Below, one piece after another: positions 18,083 to 26,422 of a stretch of 41,939 nucleotides of DNA. The translations under genes were made by a program, and so were the position numbers. The notes under the pieces were generated by a model that did no database searches, was not told where the DNA came from, and saw nothing but the letters and a program-made list of their open reading frames with translations. Numbering within the stretch: the first letter of the stretch is position 1; every line of letters begins with the position of its first letter. Source of the DNA: an uncultured Lachnospiraceae bacterium. Lineage in GTDB: Bacteria > Bacillota > Clostridia > Lachnospirales > Lachnospiraceae. The DNA lies in NCBI GenBank assembly GCA_910583965.1, contig CAJUAE010000016.1:1-41939 (forward strand), in the 5' to 3' direction.

Positions 18083-18928
18083 ATGATGGATTTACCATTA
18101 AAGATAGACTTTACCGGAAAAGTGGTTGTTGTGACAGGTGCAGGCGGTGTGCTGTGCGGTACAATGGCAAAGGCATTTGCGCAAGCAGGTGCAAAGGTAG
18201 CAGCACTTGATTTAAATGAGGATGCAGTCAAGGCGTTGGCTGACGAGTGCAAGGCAGAGGGATTAATCTGTGAGGGATACAAGGCAAATGTGTTAGAACC
18301 AGAAGCACTTGCGCAGGTTCATGAGCAGGTGTGTGCGGATTTAGGACTATGTGATATTCTTGTAAATGGCGCAGGTGGAAACAATCCACGTGCGACGACG
18401 GACAATGAATATCAACATGAGGCAGTAGAAGGACAGAAGACTTTCTTTGATTTGGACCCAAGTGGAGTAGATTTTGTGTTTAAATTGAATTTTCAGGGAA
18501 CATTGTTACCGACACAGGTATTTGCGAAGGATATGGTGGAGAAAAAATCAGGTTGTATTCTAAATATTTCTTCGATGAATGCTTATATACCATTGACAAA
18601 GATTCCGGCATATTCTGGTGCAAAGGCCGCGATTTCTAATTTTACACAGTGGCTTGCAACACACTTTGCAGGAACAGGTATTCGTTGCAATGCAATTGCG
18701 CCTGGATTTTTAGTATCTAATCAGAATCGTAGACTTCTATTTAACGAAGATGGTACTCCAACAGCGCGTTCTAACAAGATTTTGAGTGGCACACCGACAG
18801 GGCGTTTTGTCGAGAGTGAGGAATTGCTTGGCGGCGTATTTTTCCTTTGTGATGATAAGGCAGCAAGCGCGATTACAGGTGTAGTGCTTCCAATTGACGC
18901 AGGATTTGCTGCATATTCTGGTGTGTAA
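18083..18928 (+). CDS. uxuB: SDR-family D-mannonate oxidoreductase (fructuronate reductase)
   Basis: A 281-residue short-chain dehydrogenase, the SDR type that replaces classical UxuB in Firmicutes (YjmF-like), reducing D-fructuronate to D-mannonate with NAD(P)H. It has a Rossmann glycine motif VTGAGGVLCG (about residues 13-22), NGAGG near residue 98, the catalytic serine in NISSMNAY and Tyr177/Lys181 in YSGAK. The C-terminal IDAGFAAYSGV is typical of this branch. A GGAAGGAAGG ribosome site precedes two adjacent ATGs; the first is used. It is the last gene of the operon and is followed by a terminator. The substrate is assigned from the branch plus its uxuA neighbour; other polyol substrates are possible. 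Confidence 0.85.
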   Translation: MMDLPLKIDFTGKVVVVTGAGGVLCGTMAKAFAQAGAKVAALDLNEDAVKALADECKAEGLICEGYKANVLEPEALAQVHEQVCADLGLCDILVNGAGGNNPRATTDNEYQHEAVEGQKTFFDLDPSGVDFVFKLNFQGTLLPTQVFAKDMVEKKSGCILNISSMNAYIPLTKIPAYSGAKAAISNFTQWLATHFAGTGIRCNAIAPGFLVSNQNRRLLFNEDGTPTARSNKILSGTPTGRFVESEELLGGVFFLCDDKAASAITGVVLPIDAGFAAYSGV

Positions 18929-18968
18929 AGCAAAATAAGAAAACAATTAAAAAAGCAAATATGTAATG

Positions 18969-19003
18969 ACTCCCTACAGTAATTGTAGGGAGTTATTGTT
19001 TTT
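18969..19003 (+). terminator. Terminator of the GH2-uxuB operon
   Basis: ACTCCCTACA (18969-18978), a 5-nt loop and TGTAGGGAGT (18984-18993) form a perfect 10-bp stem followed by TATTGTTTTTA. It lies 40 bp after the uxuB stop. Confidence 0.88.
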
Positions 19004-19005
19004 AT

Positions 19006-19180
19006 GCACACAGGTACCCAAGTGAAATTTGTCATCAAACCGATTTATCGGTTCGCTGACGGGTGCCCGGCGCGCGAGTAGGGGTCTCTACTCGATTGCA
19101 CAGACCCATGCAGCGCAAATAAGCCACTAAAACGGCGCATAGGTCGTGCGGGACGTAGGGGAAGTTTCCTATTCGATTGC
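19006..19180 (+). repeat. Dispersed repeat, copy B (type-2 module followed by type-1 module)
   Basis: Two joined modules of the repeat family. The first (19006-19098) pairs GGTACCC with GGGTGCC around inner hairpins and ends GGCGCGCGAGTAGGGG, then CTACTCGATTGCACAG. The second (about 19095-19180) has CAGACCCATGCAG, a GCCACTAAAACGGC inner hairpin, TAGGTCGTGCG, then GTAGGGGAAG, TTTCCTA and TTCGATTGC. It fills most of the 356-bp gap between uxuB and the subtilase gene and contains no gene. Confidence 0.8.
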
Positions 19181-19284
19181 TAACACAAATATGGATATAA
19201 AAAGTAAATATGTACAATTTTTAGGATACATTGTGTTTGTTATCGCATATATTACAATAATAACCTTCTGTTGAGGATAGAATA

Positions 19285-21006
19285 GTGACCTGTAAAGAAC
19301 GTATTTTGTCAAATGATTATGCGGACACGTTGGTATATATTTTACTACCTGAGGAATATAATTATGATTTGCCCATTGATTATTGTTATCATCATTTAGC
19401 AAATGAGTGGGGAATCTTATATGTGGATAGGAATAATGCGCAATATAATAGAGCTGGACAATTCGCGTATTCTGTGCTGCCCAAATGTTATGGATTGATG
19501 GAATGTACAGCAGCGCAGGATAGAAATTTAAATACCTTGAGTTTGACCGCATCTGGAATTTTATCGATTCAAGGCGAACCTTTAAATTTGACAGGAAAAA
19601 ATGTTACAATCGGATTTATTGATACAGGAATCCGTTACCAAGATAATGTGTTTCGCGATTTTGCAGGTAGAAGTCGAATAGCAGGTATCTGGGATCAGAC
19701 AATTCAGACAGGGGCACCGCCAGAAGGGTTTCATTATGGGACAGAATACACAAACGAGATGATTAATGAAGCCCTTGCAAGTGATAATCCGCTGTCCATT
19801 GTTCCGAGTACAGATGCGAATGGACATGGAAGCGTTATGGCAAGTATTGCGGCGGGAAGTTCTATTGAGAATGGGAGTTTTATTGGGGCTGCACCAGACA
19901 GCCAGATTGTTGTTGTAAAGCTTAAGGAAGCAAAAACATATTTAAGAGATTATTATAAGATCCCGCCAGGTGTACCCTGCTACAGTGAGGCTGATATTTT
20001 GCAAGCAATTCAATATTTGCAAAAATATGTGTTAATTTTGACAAAGCCCCTTGTTATTTGTTTGGGAATCGGAACAAGTTTTGGAGATCATACAGGCAGT
20101 GGTATGTTGGGAAATTACATTAATTATATTAGTATGTTGAAAAGTCGTGTCATTGTGACTGCTGGGGGAAATGAGGGTAATGCATCCCATCATTTCTTTG
20201 GAAAACTTAGTGAGAATCAGCCTTATCAGGATGTGGAGCTTCGCGTAGGAGAAAACGAAAAGGGATTCATTATGGATTTGTGGGGGAACGTGCCATATTT
20301 TTATAATGCAGTTATACGCACACCGGGCGGTGAGACTGCTCGATGGAATAATCCAAGAAGTTATATCCCGCAGGAATTTGCATTTGTTTATGAGCGGACA
20401 CGAGTGGTAATTGAATATCAACTTGTGGAAAGTCTATCTGGTGCGGAGGTGATTCGTTTTCGTTTTTCTGACCCATCACAGGGCGTATGGAATATTCGGA
20501 TTATTTCTGAAGGAAATACAGTTGGCGGACAGTTTGATATTTGGCTTCCAATTACAGAGTTTCTTTTGTCGGATACCTATTTTCTTGAACCCAGTCCATA
20601 CACAACGATTACAGAGCCCGGTTATATAGATAGTGCGGTGACAGTGGCTGCTTATCAGACTAGTAACAACAGTATTGCAGCGACATCAGGGCGTGGTTTT
20701 GCTCGAAATAACGCTATTGTTCCTGAAATCGCTGCACCAGGAGTTGATGTTTCAACACCTTATGGAAGTAGGAGTGGGACCAGTATGGCGGCAGCAATTA
20801 CAGCGGGAGGATGTGCGCAACTTATGGAGTGGGCAGTTGTAAACAGCAATGATATTCTTGTCAATTCTGTTAATATTAAAAATTATCTCATACGAGGTGC
20901 AAAACGAGATGAATATTTGGAGTATCCAAATCGGGAGTGGGGGTATGGCAGGCTTGATGTGGCAGGGGTGTTTGAGTTTTTAGCTGGGATTGGGAGAAGG
21001 GTGTAA
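19285..21006 (+). CDS. S8-family serine protease (subtilase, Csp-like)
   Basis: A 573-residue subtilisin-like protease. The catalytic triad is Asp113 in FIDTGI, His181 in DANGHGSVMAS and Ser500 in SGTSMAA; all three motifs are intact. The first 85 residues look like a pro-domain. The long stretch between His and Ser includes a beta-rich region (about 335-430, with SDPSQGVWNIRI) like the jelly-roll insertion of the clostridial Csp proteases. The start is a GTG with GAGG eight nt upstream; no better start was seen. There is no signal peptide or membrane helix, so it is cytoplasmic, spore-associated or released otherwise. It is a single gene after a repeat cluster. The substrate is unknown. Confidence 0.85.
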   Translation: MTCKERILSNDYADTLVYILLPEEYNYDLPIDYCYHHLANEWGILYVDRNNAQYNRAGQFAYSVLPKCYGLMECTAAQDRNLNTLSLTASGILSIQGEPLNLTGKNVTIGFIDTGIRYQDNVFRDFAGRSRIAGIWDQTIQTGAPPEGFHYGTEYTNEMINEALASDNPLSIVPSTDANGHGSVMASIAAGSSIENGSFIGAAPDSQIVVVKLKEAKTYLRDYYKIPPGVPCYSEADILQAIQYLQKYVLILTKPLVICLGIGTSFGDHTGSGMLGNYINYISMLKSRVIVTAGGNEGNASHHFFGKLSENQPYQDVELRVGENEKGFIMDLWGNVPYFYNAVIRTPGGETARWNNPRSYIPQEFAFVYERTRVVIEYQLVESLSGAEVIRFRFSDPSQGVWNIRIISEGNTVGGQFDIWLPITEFLLSDTYFLEPSPYTTITEPGYIDSAVTVAAYQTSNNSIAATSGRGFARNNAIVPEIAAPGVDVSTPYGSRSGTSMAAAITAGGCAQLMEWAVVNSNDILVNSVNIKNYLIRGAKRDEYLEYPNREWGYGRLDVAGVFEFLAGIGRRV

Positions 21007-21191
21007 CGAGTATAGGATAGTTGATTGAAGTTGATAAACAACAAAAAGTGAACTATAAGAAGAAAATGCCTTGTGTAAAAGTACCCATTGCAATATTACA
21101 TAATTTTGTCTGTAAATACAGAAAGGAGCTTCTTGTGTCGAAACAGATATAACAAGAATAAAACAAGTTTATAATTTCTTTAGAAAAATTA

Positions 21192-21218
21192 TTAGCACTC
21201 CTACTTGACGAGTGCTAA
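21192..21218 (+). promoter_or_regulatory. CIRCE operator (HrcA binding site)
   Basis: TTAGCACTC (21192-21200), nine spacer bases and GAGTGCTAA (21210-21218) match the CIRCE consensus exactly. HrcA bound here would repress hsp20 until heat shock. The -35 box of the promoter lies inside the spacer, so operator and promoter overlap. Confidence 0.96.
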
Positions 21219-21233
21219 TAAGTATGTTATAAC
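21205..21233 (+). promoter_or_regulatory. Promoter of hsp20, overlapping CIRCE
   Basis: TTGACG (21205-21210), a 17-nt spacer and TATAAC (21228-21233). The transcript would begin near 21240, giving a 65-nt leader that contains a small CAGCTTTTAAAGCTG hairpin before the AGGAGG site. Confidence 0.82.
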
Positions 21234-21306
21234 ACATATATAACAAATAAAACAACAGCTTTTAAAGCTGCCACACAATAATTTATATTTTTAGGAGGTA
21301 TGTGTT

Positions 21307-21765
21307 ATGTTATTACCAAGTGCAAATGTTATGAATAGTATTTTTGGAGAGAGTTTATTTGACGATTTCTTTGAGGATTTTGCCCGCCCTATGAGAACGG
21401 CTTCCCGCTACAATACTACCACAGGGATTATGCGAACAGATGTTAAAGAAAGTGATACTAGCTATGAGTTGGATATCGATTTACCAGGCTACAAAAAGGA
21501 GAATGTGAAGGCAGAACTTGAAAATGGATATCTTACCATCAACGCGGAGACAAGTCAAAACAATGACCAGAAAGATGAGGACGGAAAGTATATTCGCCGT
21601 GAGAGATATTATGGTACTTGTAGTAGAAGATTCTACGTAGGTGAGGAAGTTAATCAGGAAGATATCAAGGCCAAATTTGAAGATGGTATTTTGAAAGTTT
21701 CTGTCCCAAAGAAAGAAATAAAACCTGTTGTCGAGGAGCGCAAATATATTCCAATTGAGGGATAA
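21307..21765 (+). CDS. Hsp20/alpha-crystallin small heat shock protein
   Basis: A 152-residue small heat shock protein, an ATP-independent holdase that binds unfolding proteins in the cytoplasm. The N-terminal arm contains SIFGESLFDDFFEDF. The alpha-crystallin domain (about 38-140) has DVKESDTSYELDIDLPGYKK, then GYLTINAE, RRERYYGTCSRRFYV and the C-terminal strand pattern FEDGILKVSVPK. A V-V-E-E tail with YIPIEG follows. TAGGAGG precedes the ATG. It is a single-gene unit controlled by CIRCE and ended by a terminator. The use of HrcA/CIRCE for an sHsp, rather than only groE and dnaK, is known in Clostridia. Confidence 0.95.
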   Translation: MLLPSANVMNSIFGESLFDDFFEDFARPMRTASRYNTTTGIMRTDVKESDTSYELDIDLPGYKKENVKAELENGYLTINAETSQNNDQKDEDGKYIRRERYYGTCSRRFYVGEEVNQEDIKAKFEDGILKVSVPKKEIKPVVEERKYIPIEG

Positions 21766-21781
21766 GTATTTGTAGTTTTAT

Positions 21782-21813
21782 AAAAAGTAGGGAAGTAATC
21801 CCCTACTTTTTTT
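21782..21813 (+). terminator. Terminator of hsp20
   Basis: AAAAAGTAGGG (21782-21792), an 8-nt loop and CCCTACTTTTT (21801-21811) form a perfect 11-bp stem with a built-in U tract. It lies directly before repeat copy C. Confidence 0.9.
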
Positions 21814-21905
21814 GTGTACACGCCGATGTAGAGGAAATACGCCACTAAAATGGCGTATCGGCGGCGCGGTGAGTAGAGGAAGTGACTTTCCCTACTCGAT
21901 TGTGT
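21814..21905 (+). repeat. Dispersed repeat, copy C (type-1 module)
   Basis: A single type-1 module: GCCGATGTAGAGGAAATACG, an inner GCCACTAAAATGGC hairpin, GTATCGGC, then GTGAGTAGAGGAAG, CTTTCCCTACTCGATTG. The outer arms GCCGAT and ATCGGC show compensatory change relative to the GACCCGTGC/GCACGGGTC arms of copy D, which argues that the folded form matters. The minus-strand AraC remnant reads into it and stops inside. Confidence 0.8.
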
Positions 21906-22375
21906 AAATGTTTTCTGATTTGAGAGGGAGTTGCTTGAAAATGTTCTAGGAATACTCTACGAAATAACTTGTAGTTGGTAAAACCATGACGCTCCAAAAT
22001 GTGCTGTAATGTGTCTTGCGTCGAGATTAAATCTTGATAAATGTGAGATAAGCGTACTTCATTTAAGTATTCCAGAAAAGTAAGTCCCATATGCTTCTTA
22101 AAGAAGCGGCAGAAGTACCCTGAATCAAGATAAGCAATTTGAGAAATCTCATCAATGGAGATAGGACGATTATAATTTTGATTTGTATAGTCTAGGACAA
22201 GGTTTAGGCGATTCAAATCTTTTGCTTTATGGGTTAAGTCTGCCTGAAAGATTTTTATACTAAAATTGTGATAAAGTTGGAACAGAATTTCAAAAAGTAA
22301 GCTGTTAAACCGCAGAAGATATCCCTCTGGACGGATATCGTTTGCAATCTGCAACCCATATGAACGGTCTGTGCT
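21845..22375 (-). pseudogene. AraC-family regulator, C-terminal part (truncated at a deletion junction)
   Basis: The minus strand encodes about 175 recognisable residues of an AraC regulator. There is an arm/linker region (FNSLLFEILFQLYHNFSIK), then the double helix-turn-helix with ISIDEISQIAYLDSGYFCRF and FLEHFQATPSQIRK. The N-terminal cupin (about 110 residues) is missing. At about 22365-22380 homology stops and the same DNA continues as the opposite strand of a GPH symporter gene, so the open frame up to 22627 is chimeric. The last codons (HNRVGKVTSSTHR onwards) come from repeat copy C. The original gene was presumably divergent from the symporter and controlled the GH5/GH43 genes. Without its sensor domain it is unlikely to work normally. 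Confidence 0.75.
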
Positions 22376-23294
22376 AAGCATTTTTAGAAACCTTTTGGCG
22401 ACAGCCGGGACACTGACAATCAATCTCTGTACACTTCCGCTTGTAGAGTATTTTGGCGACAATGCATCTGCGTGGACAAAAACTTTCTGTATTCTTGGAC
22501 TGTTGGCTGTTGTAGCATTTCTAATCAATTTTTTTGGAACAAAGGAACGTGTTAGACCTTCTGGTACAGCGCAGAACAAAAATGCAGGACAGAAGACGGC
22601 GGATGTGCCAATTATGACAGGAATCAAGGCATTATTTCAAAATAAATATTGGATTATGATGACTGGAATGCTTGCACTGTTCTTCCTGATGTACTCTGTA
22701 AATGGCGGTGCGACTGTATACTACGCAAAAGATATTCTTGGTGACAGAAATCTTGTCGGAACCATCAATGGTATTTTCAATATTGTGCAGATTGCGGGAA
22801 TGTTTTTTATTGCGATGTTGGTGAAAAAGTATGGAAAGCGCAATGTTTTTTCAATCGGTCTTATACTGGATATTATTGGTATGTTGATTTTAAACTTTTC
22901 TAATGGAATGATGGGCATGATTGTTGTGTCTAGTGTCATTAGGGGAGTTGGAAATGCCTGCGGCGGTGCGACTATGTGGGCAATGGTTTCGGATACTATT
23001 GACTATGGAGAGTGGAAGACAGGTGTGCGGACAGAAGGACTGGTCAATAGTGCGTGCAGTTTCGGTTATAAGATTGGAAATGGAATTGGCTCTGCACTGT
23101 TGGGATTAATTCTTGAAATTGGCGGTTATATTGGTGAGGCAGCAACACAGACTGCATCAGCACTCACATCAATTCGCGTGTGTTTTGTTTGGATACCAAT
23201 TGTAGTGTATATTGCAGGATTGATTATTATGAAATTTTATCATCTTGACGAGGAGTTTGCAGGTATTATGAAAGATTTGAAGGAACGTTCTTGA
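22371..23294 (+). pseudogene. GPH-family sugar symporter, C-terminal two thirds (N-terminus deleted)
   Basis: An open frame of 307 residues matches GPH/MelB-type symporters from the middle loop (SIFRNLLATAGTL, normally residue 150 or so) to the C-terminus. It includes the FINFFGTKERV loop and the DTIDYGEWKTGVRTEG loop. The first 4-5 membrane helices and the conserved N-terminal acidic residues are absent, so transport is not expected. There is no ribosome site before the GTG at 22371; expression would be incidental. The lost part joins directly to a truncated AraC gene on the other strand, which indicates one deletion across their shared promoter region. GH5 and GH43 genes follow and probably once shared its transcript. 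Confidence 0.8.
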
Positions 23295-23318
23295 GAATTA
23301 TAAAAAAGGAGAATGCAT

Positions 23319-24509
23319 ATGAAAGTAAAAGGAGTAAATCTTGGTAACTGGCTGGTTTTGGAGAAATGGATGAGTCCGGCATTATTTGCGGGAACAACAG
23401 CGGAAGATGAATACTATCTTCCGCGTCAGCTTTCGCGAGAAGTGTATGAGGCGCGAATCCAAATACACCGTGCGGAATATATTTCGGAACGAGATTTTGT
23501 GACAATTCAATCTATGGGAATGAATATCGTTAGAATCCCAGTGCCATATTTTATCTTTGGGGACAGAGAACCATTTATTGGGTGTGTGCAAGAACTGGAC
23601 AAAGCTTTTTGTTGGGCGGAGAAATATGGATTGCAGATTTTAATCGACTTACATACTGCGCCAATGGGACAAAATGGCTTTGACAATGGCGGGATATGTG
23701 GTGTGTGTAAATGGTCAAAGTCTCCTGAGGAAGTGGAGTTTGTTCTTACTGTACTTGAGAGACTGTCAAAGCGTTATGCCAAGAGAAAGGGACTCTGGGG
23801 AATTGAAGTTTTGAATGAGCCGATTACGGAGCGCGCGTGGCATTCAATGGATGTACCAAATCGATATCCGGCAGTGGACCAACAGATGGCGGAAGGTTCC
23901 GGGCCAAATACGCTCGAGTTTTTGCGAGAATTTTATTGCAGCGCATATGATAGAATGCGCAAATATCTCCCAGAGCAAAAATATATTGTGATTCATGATG
24001 GTTTTGAGTTGATGGCTTGGAAAGATTTTATGCGTGAGGAAAAATACGTCAATGTTGTGCTTGATACGCATCAGTATTTGATGATGGCAGAAGCAGATGG
24101 CTGTGCACAAAAGTTGGATGCCTATTTGTCTTATATCAAAGAGCACTATGAAAAAGATATTGAGGAGATGCAGAATTATTTTCCGGTTATTTGCGGCGAG
24201 TGGTGTCTGTTTAATTCGCTTGCATGTGGATGCGACACAAAGGGCGGTCAGAGTGTATTAAATGGTATAGAAGGAAATGATACAGAACAACTTGAAGCTG
24301 AAGAAAAAAAGAAAATCTACCGCGCGCTTGCCAAGGCGCAACTTGCAGCATGGGAAAAAGGCAGTGGCTATTTTTATTGGAGCTATAAGTTGCTGACAGA
24401 TACAGTGAATGATAAAGGCTGGATTGGATGGGATAGTTGGGATTTCGGAAGATGTGTGGATTTTGGCTGGTTTCCTGCAAATAGAAATGATTATTCAGCA
24501 AACGAGTGA
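23319..24509 (+). CDS. Glycoside hydrolase family 5 (beta-glucanase/glucosidase type)
   Basis: A 396-residue GH5 enzyme. The second of two close ATGs (23319) is used because GGAG ends seven nt before it; the first (23313) is only one nt from it. The N-terminus KGVNLGNWLVLEKWM is the hallmark of GH5 exo-beta-1,3-glucanase-like members. The acid/base is Glu167 in EVLNEP and the nucleophile Glu294 in ICGEWC. HTAPMGQNGFDNGG near residue 110 belongs to the substrate groove. No signal peptide is present, so it acts on imported oligosaccharides. It sits 24 bp after the broken symporter gene and 65 bp before GH43. The likely substrate is a beta-glucan or mixed beta-glucoside; the exact linkage cannot be read from the sequence. 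Confidence 0.87.
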   Translation: MKVKGVNLGNWLVLEKWMSPALFAGTTAEDEYYLPRQLSREVYEARIQIHRAEYISERDFVTIQSMGMNIVRIPVPYFIFGDREPFIGCVQELDKAFCWAEKYGLQILIDLHTAPMGQNGFDNGGICGVCKWSKSPEEVEFVLTVLERLSKRYAKRKGLWGIEVLNEPITERAWHSMDVPNRYPAVDQQMAEGSGPNTLEFLREFYCSAYDRMRKYLPEQKYIVIHDGFELMAWKDFMREEKYVNVVLDTHQYLMMAEADGCAQKLDAYLSYIKEHYEKDIEEMQNYFPVICGEWCLFNSLACGCDTKGGQSVLNGIEGNDTEQLEAEEKKKIYRALAKAQLAAWEKGSGYFYWSYKLLTDTVNDKGWIGWDSWDFGRCVDFGWFPANRNDYSANE

Positions 24510-24574
24510 TATTCTATAATACTTTGTATGAATGGACTTCGAGAGATTATATTGGTAATAAGGAGGACGATAAG

Positions 24575-26221
24575 ATGATTCAAAACCCAATTTTTCCAGG
24601 ATTTAATCCAGACCCTTGCATCTGCAAAAAAGGAGAGGACTACTATGTGGCAGTTTCGACTTTTGAATGGTTTCCGGGAATACCCATATACCACTCAAAA
24701 GACCTTAAAAATTGGGAACTGTTAACGCATGTTTTAACAGATGACACAGAAGTGGATTTGAAGAAGTTGCCTAGTGCAAAAGGTATCTGGGCACCATGTT
24801 TGACCTACTGCGAGGAGGAAGGACTTTTCTATGTGGTTTATGGAATTATGAATTCTATGAATGCGCGCTATTTTGATGTAGACAATTATCTGATTACGTC
24901 AGAAGATATTACAGGACCTTGGAGTAAGCCGGTGTATTTGCATTCTTCTGGATTTGATGCGTCTATATTTCATGATAAGAATGGAAAGAAATATATTGTT
25001 TCTCTGGAATGGGAAACAAGAGAGGGGTACGAAAAACCGGGTGCAATCTGTATGGTGGAATATTCCAGAGAGCAAAAAGAGATTTTGGGATATCCACAGC
25101 GAATATGGCGCGGTGGTACAGACAGAGGTTGCATTGAAGCACCGCATTTGACTAGGCGAGGAGAATATTATTATATGATGTGCGCTGAGGGCGGCACTGG
25201 ATACAATCATTGTGTGACGATGGGGCGCTCCAAAAATGTGTGGGGACCTTATGAAAAAGACCCAAAAAACCCGATTGTGACAAGTGTTCCAGGTGAGTCT
25301 TATGAAAGGCAGGACCCTGATCATCTAAAACCAAAGTATTATAATCCAGATTCTATTTTACAAAAAGCAGGTCATGGAAGTTATGTGGAACTTCCGACAG
25401 GAGAAGTTTATCTCGTTCATCTCTGCGCGCGGCCTTTTGTGCCAGAACTGCGCTGTACGCTTGGCAGAGAGACTGCTATCCAGAAAATGATGTGGACTGA
25501 AGATGGGTGGCTACGCATGGCGGACGGCAGCAATCTGGCAAAGATGGAAGTGCCTGAAAGTATGCTCTGTGAGGTGCCAATGCCCCAAATTCCAGATTTT
25601 GATGATTTTGACAGTGAAACTTTGGGCAATTATTATTACGCTCCACGTATGATGCCGCAGCATTTTGCAGATGTGAATGTGCGGCCGGGTTATGTGCGGA
25701 TACGCGGGCAAGAATCACGCACTTCTCTAAACAAAGTGAGTATTCTGGCGCGGAAACTAACAAGCGTATATGCGAGAGTGACGACAAAGATGGAGTTTGT
25801 ACCGCAGGTTCATCAACACAGTGCTGGGCTAATACTATATTATGATAATATGAATTATATTAATCTGCGTAAGTATTACAGTGAGACACTCGGTCAGAGT
25901 GCAATCTCTATCATTCATCTTGAGAATGGAGAGAAGACTGAATTTCTCAATACGCGCATTCCTGTTGAAGACAAACCAATTTATTTGCGTCTTTATATAG
26001 AGGGCAGACGCTCTTGGTTTGAATGGAGCTATGATAATGTACAGTATGAGAAAATTGGAAAGGTATTTGACACGACTCGTTTTTCCGACGAATATTGTAA
26101 ATACGGTGAATTTACAGGAACTATGGTGGGGATTACTTGCGCTGATCGAATAAAACATCAACGTTATGCGGACTTTGACTTTTTTGAATACCTTGCAGAT
26201 AAGACGAAAGGAATGAATTAA
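24575..26221 (+). CDS. Glycoside hydrolase family 43 (beta-xylosidase type)
   Basis: A 548-residue GH43 enzyme of the two-domain beta-xylosidase type. A five-bladed propeller (about 1-320) carries the base Asp13 in FNPDP, the pKa modulator Asp128 in SGFDASIF and the acid Glu188 in GCIEAPH. A C-terminal beta-sandwich (about 350-540) closes the active site. VAVSTFEWFPGIPIYHSKDL (about 27-46) is the signature of xylan beta-1,4-xylosidases. The ATG at 24575 is preceded by AAGGAGG; an in-frame ATG at 24506 overlaps the GH5 stop and has no site. The length fits the intracellular enzymes that split xylobiose. It ends at a terminator 3 bp downstream. Confidence 0.9.
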   Translation: MIQNPIFPGFNPDPCICKKGEDYYVAVSTFEWFPGIPIYHSKDLKNWELLTHVLTDDTEVDLKKLPSAKGIWAPCLTYCEEEGLFYVVYGIMNSMNARYFDVDNYLITSEDITGPWSKPVYLHSSGFDASIFHDKNGKKYIVSLEWETREGYEKPGAICMVEYSREQKEILGYPQRIWRGGTDRGCIEAPHLTRRGEYYYMMCAEGGTGYNHCVTMGRSKNVWGPYEKDPKNPIVTSVPGESYERQDPDHLKPKYYNPDSILQKAGHGSYVELPTGEVYLVHLCARPFVPELRCTLGRETAIQKMMWTEDGWLRMADGSNLAKMEVPESMLCEVPMPQIPDFDDFDSETLGNYYYAPRMMPQHFADVNVRPGYVRIRGQESRTSLNKVSILARKLTSVYARVTTKMEFVPQVHQHSAGLILYYDNMNYINLRKYYSETLGQSAISIIHLENGEKTEFLNTRIPVEDKPIYLRLYIEGRRSWFEWSYDNVQYEKIGKVFDTTRFSDEYCKYGEFTGTMVGITCADRIKHQRYADFDFFEYLADKTKGMN

Positions 26222-26223
26222 TA

Positions 26224-26246
26224 AAACCGTAACGGTTTAGTTTTTT
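26224..26246 (+). terminator. Terminator after GH43
   Basis: AAACCG, TAA loop, CGGTTT, then AGTTTTTT. The stem is short (6 bp) but is placed directly after the stop codon. Confidence 0.6.
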
Positions 26247-26253
26247 ACTTTCT

Positions 26254-26350
26254 GTCACAAACATCAAGCCACGCAAAACCATTTTGTAGTGGTTTGATGT
26301 GTCTCAACTATTATGTTCGTTTCAGGACTTTGCATTTACTGCAAAGTCCT
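26254..26350 (+). repeat. Two hairpins of unknown role between GH43 and the response regulator
   Basis: First, ACATCAAGCCAC pairs with GTGGTTTGATGT around a loop of about 17 nt. Second, AGGACTTTGCA (26324-26334) and TGCAAAGTCCT (26340-26350) form a perfect 11-bp stem with a 5-nt loop. Neither has a U tract. They do not match the dispersed repeat described elsewhere in the window. They could be a miniature element or leader RNA structure. Confidence 0.45.
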
Positions 26351-26394
26351 AAACTGAACTGTGACATAAAACCGCTTATTTTCTGGCGAAAGCA

Positions 26395-26422
26395 TTGCAT
26401 TTATCTTGAATCCATGTATAAT
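26395..26422 (+). promoter_or_regulatory. Promoter of the response regulator/sensor kinase remnant
   Basis: TTGCAT (26395-26400), a 16-nt spacer and a perfect TATAAT (26417-26422), about 80 nt before the predicted TTG start. Confidence 0.6.

Noticed and set aside
22385..22627. N-terminal 85 residues of the minus-strand AraC open frame
   Set aside because: They are the antisense of the GPH symporter gene, whose frame is clearly the homologous one; the AraC homology ends near 22375.
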